Assembly: GCF_006334915.2 (NCBI RefSeq)
Contig: NZ_VDMA02000003.1
Location: 310,001-374,000 of the forward strand
Reading direction: 5' to 3'
DNA length: 64,000 bases
From: Microbispora catharanthi
Lineage (GTDB): Bacteria > Actinomycetota > Actinomycetes > Streptosporangiales > Streptosporangiaceae
A program made the position numbers and the translations under genes. The notes beneath the pieces were generated by a model. It did not search any database. It saw nothing but the letters and a program-made list of their open reading frames with translations, and had not been told where the DNA came from. Below are positions 50,691 through 59,147 of the stretch, piece after piece; positions within the stretch are counted from its first letter, which is position 1; every line of letters starts with the position of its first letter.

Positions 50691-52225
50691 ACCGTCTCCT
50701 CCCCGGCGCCGGTCATCGCCGAGCCCAGTTGCTCGGGGGTCACGTTCGCGGGATCGACGTCGGCGACGATCCTGCCGCGCAGGATCACCTTGAGCGTGTC
50801 GGACAGCCCGATCAGCTCGTCGAGGTCCGCGGAGATCAGCAGCACGGCCAGCCCGGCGGCGCGCGCGGTGCGCAGGTGGTCCCAGATGGCCGCCTGCGCG
50901 CCGATGTCCACGCCGCGGGTGGGGTGGCTGGCGATGAGCAGCACGGGGTCGCCGCTCATCTCCCGCCCGACGATCAGCTTCTGCTGGTTGCCGCCGGACA
51001 GCGTGGCCGCGTCCACGTCGATGCCGGGGGTGCGCACGTCGTACTCCTCGACGATGCGCCGCGTGTCGGCCCGCGCGCCGGCGCGGTCGATCCACGGGCC
51101 CTTGACGTTGGGCCGGCGGGTCTGGTGGCCGAGGATGCGGTTCTCCCAGAGCGGCGACTCCAGCAGCAGCCCGTGCCGGTGGCGGTCCTCGGGGATGTAG
51201 CCGATGCCGCCCGCGCGCCGCCTGAGCGTCGACCAGTGGGAGATGTCGGCGCCGCCGAGCGTGAGCGCCCCCGCCTCGCAGGGGCGCATGCCCATGATCG
51301 CCTCGACGAGTTCCGCCTGGCCGTTGCCCTCGACGCCCGCGATGCCGAGCACCTCGCCCTTGTGGATGTCGAAGCTCACGTTCTCGACCACCGGACGCCC
51401 GTCACCGGTGCGCACGGTCAGGTCGCGTACGGACAGGGCGACGACGTCGGTGACGGTCGACTCGCGGGTCTCGGGGCTGGGCAGCTCGCTGCCGACCATG
51501 AGCTCGGCGAGCTTGCGGGAGGTCACGTCCTTGGGGTTCACGGTCGCCACGGTGGTCCCGCGCCGGATGACGGTGATCTCGTCGGCGACTCGCAGGACCT
51601 CGTCCAGCTTGTGGGAGATGAACAGGATCGTCAGCCCCTCGCGGACCAGGCCGCGCAGGTTGTCGAACAGCTCGTCCACCTCGTGGGGCACGAGCACCGC
51701 GGTCGGCTCGTCCAGGATCAGGATGCGGGCGCCCCGATAGAGCACCTTCAGGATCTCCACCCGCTGCCGGTCACCGACCCCCAGGTCCTCGACCGGCACG
51801 TCCGGCCGTACGCCCAGGCCGTACGCGTCGGAGATCTCCTTGATCTTCTTACGCGCGGCGGCGAAGTCGAGGGCGAGGCCGCCGCGGCGCGGCTCGCTGC
51901 CCAGAACCACGTTCTCCAGCACGGTCAGGTTGTCGGCCAGCATGAAGTGCTGGTGGACCATGCCGATGCCCGCGGAGATGGCGTCGGCGGGGGTGTGGAA
52001 GCCCACGGGCGACCCGTTGACGCGGATCTCGCCCTCGTCGGGGCGCTGCATCCCGTACAGGATCTTCATCAGCGTGGACTTCCCCGCGCCGTTCTCGCCG
52101 ACGAGGGCGTGGATGTGCCCCTTGGCGACGCGGAGGTGGATGTCGCTGTTGGCGACGACTCCCGGGAACCTCTTGGTGATCCCGGTGAGTTCTACTGCGG
52201 GTTCCGTAACGGTCGCGGCGGTAAT
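50687..52225 (-). CDS. Nucleoside ABC transporter ATPase with two ABC domains, apparent ATT start
   Basis: A 512-residue ATPase with two nucleotide-binding domains. Domain 1 has Walker A GENGAGKS at 43-50 and VGDRQRVEILKVLYRGARILILDEPTA. Domain 2 has GVEGNGQAE in place of Walker A and LSGGNQQKLIVGREM. The first ATG, GTG or TTG in frame is ATG 52069, which would remove Walker A. The homologous N-terminus continues upstream (VELTGITKRFPGVVAN) to ATT at 52225-52223. That ATT is preceded by GAGGAGGAGG with a 5-base spacer and has no better start codon. ATT initiation is therefore proposed. The gene lies 101 bases after the BMP lipoprotein gene. Confidence 0.88.
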   Translation of the reverse strand: MTAATVTEPAVELTGITKRFPGVVANSDIHLRVAKGHIHALVGENGAGKSTLMKILYGMQRPDEGEIRVNGSPVGFHTPADAISAGIGMVHQHFMLADNLTVLENVVLGSEPRRGGLALDFAAARKKIKEISDAYGLGVRPDVPVEDLGVGDRQRVEILKVLYRGARILILDEPTAVLVPHEVDELFDNLRGLVREGLTILFISHKLDEVLRVADEITVIRRGTTVATVNPKDVTSRKLAELMVGSELPSPETRESTVTDVVALSVRDLTVRTGDGRPVVENVSFDIHKGEVLGIAGVEGNGQAELVEAIMGMRPCEAGALTLGGADISHWSTLRRRAGGIGYIPEDRHRHGLLLESPLWENRILGHQTRRPNVKGPWIDRAGARADTRRIVEEYDVRTPGIDVDAATLSGGNQQKLIVGREMSGDPVLLIASHPTRGVDIGAQAAIWDHLRTARAAGLAVLLISADLDELIGLSDTLKVILRGRIVADVDPANVTPEQLGSAMTGAGEETV

Positions 52226-52285
52226 GTCGGCCTCCTCCTCGCGGAGTGCCCGGTGACGGTCAAGTGATAGTGAGAGTAGAGCAAA

Positions 52286-52312
52286 GGGCCCGGGGCGGGT
52301 GCCTCCGGGCCC
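52286..52312 (-). terminator. Hairpin between BMP and ATPase genes, probable partial terminator
   Basis: GGGCCCGG (52286-52293) pairs with CCGGGCCC (52305-52312), followed on the minus strand by TTTGCTCT. It sits just after the BMP stop. Such hairpins after a solute-binding-protein gene usually reduce read-through so that the binding protein is made in excess over the transporter. Confidence 0.6.
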
Positions 52313-52326
52313 CTCGATTACGCAGG

Positions 52327-53394
52327 TCAGGACGTCGGGACCGTGATCTCGCCGCTGATGATCTTCTGCTTGTACTCGTCGATCTTCGACTTGATGTCGT
52401 CGATCTTGCCGCCGGTCGTGGAGTAGTCCACGCCGCCCGCCTTGAGGTCGTAGACCGACGGGCCCGACTTGACCGCGCCGGTCGTGTAGTTCTTCAGGAA
52501 GTCGAAGACCGCCACGTCGACCTTCTTGATCATCGAGGAGATGATCACGTCCTTGAAGTCGGCGTACGCCGGGAGCGCCGCCTGGTCGGAGTCGACGCCG
52601 ATGGCCATCGCGTTCGCGGCCTTGGCCGCCTCGAAGACGCCCGCGCCCGAACCGCCGGCCGCCTGGTAGACCACGTCCGCGCCGGCGTCGTACATGCCCT
52701 GCGCGGCCGTCTTGCCCTTGGCCGGGTCACCGAAGCCGCCGAAGTCCGGGGGCTGGGTGAGGTACTTGCTCTGGATCTTGATGTCCGGCTTGACGGCCTT
52801 CGCGCCGGCCTTGAAGCCCGCCTCGAACTTGTGGATCAGCGGCACGTCGACGCCGCCCACGAAGCCGACGTCGCCCTTCTCGGACTTCAGCGCCGCCGCG
52901 ACCCCGACGAGGAACGACCCCTGCTCCTCGGCGAACATCAGGTTCGTGATGTTGTCGCCCTTGGCCGCGTCGTCGTCCACGATGGCGAACTTGACGTCGG
53001 GGAACTCCTTGGCGACCTTCGCCACGGAGCCGGAGTAGGCGAAGCCCACCGCGATGACCGGGTTGTAACCCCCGGAGGCGAGCAGGCGCAGCCGCTCCTC
53101 CTTCTGGGCGTCGGTCTCGCCCTGGGTGGCCTCCAGCTCCTTCTTCTGGACCTTGAGCTCCGACTCGGCCTTGTCCAGGCCGGCCGCGGCCGCGTCGTTG
53201 AAGGAACCGTCGCCGCGGCCACCGATGTCGTACGCCAGGCCGACCTTGACCTGCGCGGCGGCGGGCGCGGAGGACGCGCCGGCCGAAGCTCCGGTCGTGG
53301 CGGTGTCGTCGCTACCCCCACACGCTGCGGCGGCCATGAGCAAGGCGCCGCCCGCGGTGGCGGCGGCCAGTCTGCTAACTCGATTGTGGAGCAA
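52327..53394 (-). CDS. BMP-family nucleoside-binding lipoprotein
   Basis: A 355-residue lipoprotein. The signal peptide ends in LLMAAAACGGSDD, a clear lipobox with the lipidated Cys. The mature domain is the BMP/Med fold (KVGLAYDIGGRGDGSFNDAAAAGLDKA, VAVGFAYSGSVAKVA, GDVGFVGGVDVPLIHKFEAGFKAG). It captures nucleosides for the following ABC transporter. The start is a TTG at 53394 with AAGGGGAG 8 bases upstream, since the upstream in-frame Val is GTC and cannot start. A promoter with -35 TTGGTC and -10 TATCTT lies about 80 bases upstream. Confidence 0.93.
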   Translation of the reverse strand: MLHNRVSRLAAATAGGALLMAAAACGGSDDTATTGASAGASSAPAAAQVKVGLAYDIGGRGDGSFNDAAAAGLDKAESELKVQKKELEATQGETDAQKEERLRLLASGGYNPVIAVGFAYSGSVAKVAKEFPDVKFAIVDDDAAKGDNITNLMFAEEQGSFLVGVAAALKSEKGDVGFVGGVDVPLIHKFEAGFKAGAKAVKPDIKIQSKYLTQPPDFGGFGDPAKGKTAAQGMYDAGADVVYQAAGGSGAGVFEAAKAANAMAIGVDSDQAALPAYADFKDVIISSMIKKVDVAVFDFLKNYTTGAVKSGPSVYDLKAGGVDYSTTGGKIDDIKSKIDEYKQKIISGEITVPTS

Positions 53395-53472
53395 GGTCGT
53401 GACTCCCCTTCCGTTCCCCGCCCGTCTGACTCTCGTCGCACGCACGCAGGAACGCACGGCAACCCTGCACGG

Positions 53473-53501
53473 AAGATAGTTGTTTGACCTGCATAGACCA
53501 A
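53473..53501 (-). promoter_or_regulatory. Promoter of the nucleoside import operon with GTTTGRYC palindrome
   Basis: On the minus strand, TTGGTC (53501-53496) and TATCTT (53478-53473) are separated by exactly 17 bases. The region also holds GTTTGACC ... GACCAAAC, an imperfect palindrome centred near 53492, which may be the site of a nucleoside-responsive repressor. No such regulator is encoded in the window. Confidence 0.6.
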
Positions 53502-53562
53502 ACCCGCACACCAGTCCGCAACATGTCCGTTATTGAGCCCAGTCCACACCGTGACCAGGGTG

Positions 53563-54591
53563 TCAGCCTGGGGAAACCTTGACCCTGCCGTGGATGATCT
53601 CCTGCTTGAGCTGCTCCAGGCGCGGCTGGATGTCGGTGATGTGGCCGCCGGTGAGGCTGTAGTCGACGCCGCCGAGCTTCAGGTCGTACACGACCCGGCC
53701 GCTGGTGACGGTGTGGTCGGCGACGTTGGCGAGGTAGTCGTAGACCGCGACGTCGATCCTTTTGATCATCGAGGTCAGGATCACGTGGCGCACGGCCGGG
53801 TCGGCACTCTTGGCCTGGTCGTAGTCGACGCCGATGGCCCACGCCCCGGCCTTCTTCGCCGCGCGGAACACCCCGGCCCCCGAGGCCCCGGCCACCTGGT
53901 AGACCACGTCGGCACCGGCCCGGTACATGCACCGCGCGGCTTTCTGCGCCTTGTCCGGCCGCTCGAAGCCGCTCAGGTCGTGCGGGCCCGCGAGGTAGGC
54001 GATCCTGATCCGTGCCCGCGGGTTCACGTGCTTCACGCCCTGGACGTAGCCGACCTCGAACTTCTTGACCAGCGGCGACCGATTGCCCCCGACGAGGCCG
54101 ACGTCGCCGGTGCGGGACTTCATCGCCGCCGCCGCGCCGATCAGGAACGAGCCCTGCTCCGAGGCGAACAACAGGTTCGTGATGTTGGGACCGGACACCG
54201 TCGGCTCGTCCACGATCGCGAACCGTGTTCTGGGGAACTTCGGGGCGATCCGCGCCAGCGCCGGCGCGTACGAGTAGCCGACGGCGATGATCGGGTCGTA
54301 GCCGGCCTCGGCGAGCGCCCACACCCGCTCCACCTTCCGGACGACGGGCTCGCCCGGCGCGGCCTCGACCTCCCGCACCCGCAGGCCGGTCAGGTTGCGC
54401 TTGGCCTCGTCGACTCCGGCGGCCGCGGCGTCGTTGTACGACTTGTCGCCCCGTCCGCCGATGTCGTACACGAGCCCGACCCGCAGCGAGCCGGTTTGCG
54501 AGGACGCCGTCTCCACCCCGCCGCCGCATCCCGCGGCGGCGGTCACGGCGACGGCGACGGCGCCCGCCATCGCCGCTTGGAACGGCCGCAA
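53563..54591 (-). CDS. Second BMP-family nucleoside-binding lipoprotein
   Basis: A 342-residue paralogue of the BMP protein downstream. Lipobox segment VTAAAGCGGG is followed by RVGLVYDIGGRGDKSYNDAAAAGVDEA and DVGLVGGNRSPLVKKFEVGYVQG. TTG 54591, preceded by GGAGG, is the best start. It is 168 bases upstream of the first BMP gene on the same strand and has its own leader, so it may supply the same ABC transporter with a different specificity. Sequence differences cluster in the binding-cleft loops. Confidence 0.92.
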   Translation of the reverse strand: MRPFQAAMAGAVAVAVTAAAGCGGGVETASSQTGSLRVGLVYDIGGRGDKSYNDAAAAGVDEAKRNLTGLRVREVEAAPGEPVVRKVERVWALAEAGYDPIIAVGYSYAPALARIAPKFPRTRFAIVDEPTVSGPNITNLLFASEQGSFLIGAAAAMKSRTGDVGLVGGNRSPLVKKFEVGYVQGVKHVNPRARIRIAYLAGPHDLSGFERPDKAQKAARCMYRAGADVVYQVAGASGAGVFRAAKKAGAWAIGVDYDQAKSADPAVRHVILTSMIKRIDVAVYDYLANVADHTVTSGRVVYDLKLGGVDYSLTGGHITDIQPRLEQLKQEIIHGRVKVSPG

Positions 54592-54695
54592 TCGGACCTC
54601 CAACCCGGAATGGTGGTCCCACCGTCCGCGATACCCGCTGTGCGCGCGGGAGAACGCACCACACAAAGGGCTCTGACAGATTTATCCCATTTGAG

Positions 54696-56087
54696 TTAAT
54701 TCGTGCGGGTGAGGGATCCCGAGTATCGGGCGTCCTGTTCCCCCGCGCGTGTCACCTCGAAGTCGGCCGCGCTCTCGCCCCGCCATGTGATCGAGACGCT
54801 GCCGGGATAACAGGCGTCGCCCTTCACCTGGTCGAGGGCCAGCACGAGCACATCACCCGGCCCGCTCGCGGGGGTGAGACGGCCGGAGCAGTGCAGGTCG
54901 GCACCCCACCTCATCCGCGCCGGGGCCGCCAGGCGGATTTCGACCGGGAAGACACGGCCGGCCGAGGGATAGCGGGCGACACCCGTCCACGTCCCGTCCA
55001 GGCGCCCGGGCTCGCGGGCCGTCAGCACCCACGCGACGCCCACCGCGACGAGGACGGCGAGCGAGGCGACCAGCGCGACCACGCGCGCTCGCCCGCGACG
55101 GCGCTCTGGTTCGGTCGGCTCGGCGTCGGCCCGGTCGGCGTCGGTCCACGCCCCGGGCAGCGTGTCCTCCGGCTCACGCCGTGGCCCCGCTGCGGATCCG
55201 GAAGCGCTGGGATCCAGTGTGGTCGGACCCTGTGCGGTCAGGTCCCGCGCGGGCAGACCCTGCGCCGCCGGACCCGGCCGTCCCGGGGATCGGTCGAGCA
55301 GGGCGCTCAGCACCTGGCCAGCGTCCGGCCGATCGGCCGGCTCCGCGGCCAGGCACGCCACGACGAGGTCTTTCAGCAGACCGGTGAGCGGCCCGAGGTC
55401 CGGCGTGCCGTACAGGATGCGGGCCATGACGGCCGCGTACGTGTCTCCGGTGTAGGCGTGCCGCCCGCTCGCCGCGTAGACGAGCGTGAGCGCCCAGCAG
55501 AACACGTCCGCCGCCGGCCCGGCCGGTCGTCCTTCGAGCTGCTCCGGCGCGATGTACGCCGGGGTGCCGACCGGGTTCCCGGTCGTCGCGGTGGCGTCGG
55601 CGAGCCGGGAGATGCCGAAGTCGACGACCCGCAGCCCGTCCGAGCCGAGGAGCACGTTGCCCGGCTTGAAGTCGCGGTGGACGACCCCTGCCCGATGGAT
55701 CGCGGCGAGCGCGGTGGCCGTCCCCACGGCGACCCGGTCGAGGTCGCCGCCCGTCCGCGGACCCGCCGCCGTCACGTGCTCGCGCAACGACGGGCCGTCG
55801 ACGTACTCGCTCACGATGTACGGCCGGTCGCCGTCGAGGTCGGCGTCGAGGACCTGGGCGGTGCAGAAGGGTGCGACCCGGCGCACCGCCTCGATCTCAC
55901 GGGCGAAGGCGCGCCGGGCGGAGGCGTCGTCGACCCGCGCGTGCAGGAGCTTCACGGCCACCGGCCCGCCCGAAGCGCCGGCGCCGCGGAACACGACCCC
56001 CTGGCCGCCCACGCCAAGGCGGCCGTCGAGGCGGTAGTTCCCGAGACGGTGGGGATCCTCGGGACGCAGGGGGGAGACGTCGGGCAC
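54696..56087 (-). CDS. Membrane Ser/Thr protein kinase (active-type)
   Basis: A 463-residue kinase. The Gly loop LGVGGQGVVFRG, Lys46, catalytic H137-R-D139, Asn144, D156-F-G158 and APEQLEG are all intact. A long Pro/Ala-rich linker (about 270-320) leads to a TM helix (VVALVASLAVLVAVGVAWVL). About 110 residues outside the membrane carry two Cys (LHCSGR, DACYPG), forming a small beta domain likely to sense an external cue. The start GTG 56087 lacks a clear ribosome site. It lies 45 bases after the M20 gene and may be co-transcribed. It differs from the pseudokinase at 8498-10684 in having every catalytic residue. Confidence 0.9.
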   Translation of the reverse strand: MPDVSPLRPEDPHRLGNYRLDGRLGVGGQGVVFRGAGASGGPVAVKLLHARVDDASARRAFAREIEAVRRVAPFCTAQVLDADLDGDRPYIVSEYVDGPSLREHVTAAGPRTGGDLDRVAVGTATALAAIHRAGVVHRDFKPGNVLLGSDGLRVVDFGISRLADATATTGNPVGTPAYIAPEQLEGRPAGPAADVFCWALTLVYAASGRHAYTGDTYAAVMARILYGTPDLGPLTGLLKDLVVACLAAEPADRPDAGQVLSALLDRSPGRPGPAAQGLPARDLTAQGPTTLDPSASGSAAGPRREPEDTLPGAWTDADRADAEPTEPERRRGRARVVALVASLAVLVAVGVAWVLTAREPGRLDGTWTGVARYPSAGRVFPVEIRLAAPARMRWGADLHCSGRLTPASGPGDVLVLALDQVKGDACYPGSVSITWRGESAADFEVTRAGEQDARYSGSLTRTN

Positions 56088-56132
56088 GGCGGCGTACGGC
56101 TCAGCTGGCTCGGCCGGTTCGGTGAACGCGGT

Positions 56133-57374
56133 TCAGCGGGCGCCGCCCCACAGCGCGGTCAGCGCGGTGGCGGCGAGGACCTTGACGCCGATCCCGATCG
56201 CCCGCTCGTCCACGTCGAACTGCGGCCGGTGGATGTCGACCTCGTCGACGGCCCCCGCCGGCCGGGTGCCCAGCCGGGCGAGTGCGCCGGGCACCGACTC
56301 GAGGTACCAGGAGAAGTCCTCGCCGCCGAGGCTCTGCGGCGTGGGCACGGCCGCCCCCTCGCCGATGATCTGGGTGACCGCGTCGTGCAGCATCTGGATG
56401 CTGGTGGCCTCGTTCACCGTGGGCGGCGTGCCGCGCCGGTAGTCGATCTCGGCGTCCACGCCGTACGCGCCGGCCACCGAGTCGAGCAGTGCCTTGACCA
56501 GGTCGGGAGCCTGGTGCCAGGCATCCTCGTCGAGCGACCTGACCGTGCCCTGGGCGACCCCGACGTCCGGGATCGCGTTGGCCACGGAGCCCGCGGCGAT
56601 CTGGCCCCACACGAGGCTGAGGCTGGAGCGCGGGTCCACGCGGCGCGACAGCGCGGCCGGCAGCTCGGTGACGATCTTGCTGAGCGCGTAGACGAGGTCG
56701 ACGGTCAGGTGCGGCCGGGCGGTGTGCCCGCCCGGGCCCGCGACGCGGATGCGCAGGCTGTCGCAGGACCCGGTGATCGGGCCGGTCCGCAGGCCGACGT
56801 GACCGACGTCAAGGCGCGGATCGCAGTGCACCGCGAAGATGCGGTCGACCTCGTTGAGGCCGCCGTCGCGCATGACCTCGAGCGCGCCGCCCGCGACCTC
56901 CTCGGCGGGCTGGAAGATCAGCCGCACCCGGCCGGGGAGCGCTCCCGCGTCGGCCTGCGACGCCAGGAACAGCCCCGCGCCGATGACGATCGCCGTGTGC
57001 ACGTCGTGGCCGCAGGCGTGGCACGCGTTCGGGTTCGTGGAGCGGTAGGGGACGTCCTTCTCGTCCTCCATCGGCAGCGCGTCGATGTCGGCACGCAGGG
57101 CGACCGTGGGGCCCTCGTCCCGGCCGAGGTCCACCCACAGGCCGGTGCCGCGCGACAGCGGGTGCGGGGTCAGCCCGGCGTCCGTCAGCCGCTCAGCGAT
57201 CTTCTCGGTCGTGCGATGCTCGCTGAAGGCGATCTCCGGGTGTGCGTGTACGTCGCGCCGGAACTCGATCAGCTCATCGTTGTGCCCGCGAAGGAATTCC
57301 GCCAGCTGTCCGGCCAGGTCGTTGCTTCCCGGCACGGCCGCGTCCGGCGTTGCGAGCTTCGATGAGGTGGCCAC
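56133..57374 (-). CDS. M20-family amidohydrolase (AmiA/AmiB-like)
   Basis: A 413-residue metal-dependent hydrolase of the M20D group. Motifs are DVHAHPEIAFSE near residue 41, RADIDALPMEDEKD (about 94-107), HACGHDVHTAIVIGAG, and IFQPAEEVAGGALEVM. It cleaves amide or N-acyl bonds; N-acyl amino acids or peptidoglycan-derived amides are usual substrates. In mycobacteria related amiA1/amiB1 genes lie in the same nucleoside-salvage neighbourhood, and this placement agrees. Start GTG 57374 is preceded by GAAGGGAAG. Confidence 0.9.
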   Translation of the reverse strand: MATSSKLATPDAAVPGSNDLAGQLAEFLRGHNDELIEFRRDVHAHPEIAFSEHRTTEKIAERLTDAGLTPHPLSRGTGLWVDLGRDEGPTVALRADIDALPMEDEKDVPYRSTNPNACHACGHDVHTAIVIGAGLFLASQADAGALPGRVRLIFQPAEEVAGGALEVMRDGGLNEVDRIFAVHCDPRLDVGHVGLRTGPITGSCDSLRIRVAGPGGHTARPHLTVDLVYALSKIVTELPAALSRRVDPRSSLSLVWGQIAAGSVANAIPDVGVAQGTVRSLDEDAWHQAPDLVKALLDSVAGAYGVDAEIDYRRGTPPTVNEATSIQMLHDAVTQIIGEGAAVPTPQSLGGEDFSWYLESVPGALARLGTRPAGAVDEVDIHRPQFDVDERAIGIGVKVLAATALTALWGGAR

Positions 57375-57613
57375 GGGTCTTCCCTTCTCCGGTGAGCCGT
57401 CCCGCCACGGATCGCCGGATCGTCCATATGATCATGAAAAGTCACGAAAAAGTCCAAAAGGGTCGAGCGGGCGCGTCTCGCCTCCACCGACCCTTCATTC
57501 ACAATCCTTCCATGCCGCGACCCTCCGATACGGCGGATTGCCCAGTATTTACACCGGCCTCCGCACGTTGTCAGAACTTAGGCACTGTTGCCGGACATAT
57601 CAGGCCTACCCCG
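57375..57613 (-). promoter_or_regulatory. Promoter region of the M20 amidohydrolase gene
   Basis: This AT-richer gap of 239 bases contains two GAAAA(A)GTC copies (57436-57443 and 57446-57454). They form a short direct repeat of 10-base period upstream of the amidohydrolase. No terminator is obvious for the upstream gene and no open gene is seen. Confidence 0.4.
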
Positions 57614-58786
57614 TCAGGCGCCCGATTGTCCGATCTCACGGTTGGGGTTCGAGGTGACGAACCTGTCCTCGGCGAGCTCGATGACCGTGGCGTCGACCAC
57701 GTCCTGGAGGGTCCCTCCGTCGGCGAGGATCGCCCGCTGGCGCTCGGATGAGCTCCCCTGCTCCAGCACCTCGGTCACGACCGCCAGTTCGTCGGCACAG
57801 CCGAGCCGCTCGGCGACGGGTTCGAGTTCACGCTGAAGTTCATACAATACGTCGCGCATCGGCGCCGTGGAGCCATGGTCGTCGGTGATGACGTCCGCGT
57901 CGAGGCCATAGCGCGTGGCGCGCCACTTGTTGTCGCGCACCACCCAGGCCGCCGGATGGGGCAGCTTGTACCCCCGGTCGATCTGCTGGTCGAACTGCTG
58001 CACGAGGCACTGGGACAGCGCGGCCACCATGCCCACCTCGCGCGGCGTCGGGATGCCGTCGAACATCCGGACCTCGATCGTGCCGAAGTCGGGATGCGGC
58101 CGGATGTCCCACCACACCTCCTTGATGCTGCGGATCGTGCCCGCCCGCAGCAGCGTGTCCATGTACTCCTCGAACTCGGCCCAGTCGGCCAGCAGGTGCG
58201 GCGGTCCGGCCGTGGGCAGCGAGCCGAAGACGATGGCCCGGCTCGACGCCAGCCCGGTGTCCTGCCCGCCCCAATAGGGGCTGGAGGAGGTGAGCGCGAG
58301 GAAGTGCGGCAGGTACGCCGCGAGGGCGTTGACGATCGGAATGACCTTGTCCCGCTCCTTGACGCCCACGTGGACGTGCACGCCGAACGTCTGGATCCGC
58401 CAGGCGAGCCACTGCAGGTCCTCGACCAGCTCCACGTAGCGCTGGCTCGGCGCGTACACCGCGTCGCGCCAGTCGCTGATCGCGTGGGTCCCCGTGCAGG
58501 CGAGCCCGATGCCGCGCGGTTCGACGGCCTCGGTCAGCCGGCCGATGCTCTTCTTCAGGTCCTGCACCGCCTCGGCCACCGTGTGGCAGACGTCGGTGAC
58601 GATCTCGACCTGCGACTGCATGAGCTCGTGCATGGCCTTGGGCCGCTGCCCCTCACTGAGGTCGGGAACCGCGGCGAGCACCTCCTTGGCGTCCTGGCGG
58701 AGATGACGCGTATGCCGGTCGACGAGCTGAAGCTCCCACTCCACGCCGAGGGTCGCGCCACGCGAGGGATTGAAGTCGATCGCCAA
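57614..58786 (-). CDS. Glutamate-cysteine ligase-like carboxylate-amine ligase (YbdK/GCS2 type)
   Basis: A 390-residue ATP-grasp-like ligase of the GCS2 family. Markers are LGVEWELQLVD at the N-terminus, SQVEIVTDVCHTVAEA, FGVHVHVGVKERDKVIPIVNAL, and RPHPDFGTIEVRMFDGIPTP. It joins glutamate to an amine, probably cysteine; the mycobacterial homologue is annotated GshA-like. Since mycothiol, not glutathione, is usual in actinobacteria, the true substrate is open. It is followed by the M20 gene after the promoter gap. Confidence 0.88.
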   Translation of the reverse strand: MAIDFNPSRGATLGVEWELQLVDRHTRHLRQDAKEVLAAVPDLSEGQRPKAMHELMQSQVEIVTDVCHTVAEAVQDLKKSIGRLTEAVEPRGIGLACTGTHAISDWRDAVYAPSQRYVELVEDLQWLAWRIQTFGVHVHVGVKERDKVIPIVNALAAYLPHFLALTSSSPYWGGQDTGLASSRAIVFGSLPTAGPPHLLADWAEFEEYMDTLLRAGTIRSIKEVWWDIRPHPDFGTIEVRMFDGIPTPREVGMVAALSQCLVQQFDQQIDRGYKLPHPAAWVVRDNKWRATRYGLDADVITDDHGSTAPMRDVLYELQRELEPVAERLGCADELAVVTEVLEQGSSSERQRAILADGGTLQDVVDATVIELAEDRFVTSNPNREIGQSGA

Positions 58787-58852
58787 AGCTTGCCTCCATC
58801 ACGTTCGGTCCCTGTGGACCCTCAGGTCACAGCGGACAAGGTCGTTCCAGGC

Positions 58853-59053
58853 TCACGCCCTACCCTTCATCCATCCCCGCACGCCGACCGCCCCGAGCGC
58901 CAGTGCCAGGAGGATGTTCACCGCGATGAGTACGCCGTGGACGACGTAGAAGGACGTCTCGTGCCCGTCGGCGAGGTTGAAGCCGAGGTTGATCCATTCG
59001 AAGATCATGAAAGCGGCGAGTGCCACAAGAAAGATCGATACGCGTCTCGTCAT
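58853..59053 (-). CDS. Small membrane protein, SCO4848-like
   Basis: A 66-residue protein with two TM helices (ISIFLVALAAFMIFEWINLG-type and VVHGVLIAVNILLALALGAVG). Size and position beside a D-Ala-D-Ala carboxypeptidase match the SCO4848 family of Streptomyces as I recall it. The function is unknown. Start ATG 59053 is divergent from the carboxypeptidase gene with a 94-base gap that holds GGCATATG twice (59090-59106). Confidence 0.75.
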   Translation of the reverse strand: MTRRVSIFLVALAAFMIFEWINLGFNLADGHETSFYVVHGVLIAVNILLALALGAVGVRGWMKGRA

Positions 59054-59132
59054 GCTGACAGTATCGGGCGGCCACCTGCGTGGCCTTGTGGCATATGGGG
59101 CATATGTCGCTTCATGCGAAGGCAGTCAAGGC

Positions 59133-59138
59133 TAGGCT
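59133..59138 (+). promoter_or_regulatory. -10 box of the DD-carboxypeptidase gene
   Basis: TAGGCT ends 9 bases before ATG 59148 with TTCATG 16 bases further upstream as a possible -35. No ribosome-binding site is present, which suggests a leaderless mRNA. Confidence 0.55.
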
Positions 59139-59147
59139 GAGCGATCT

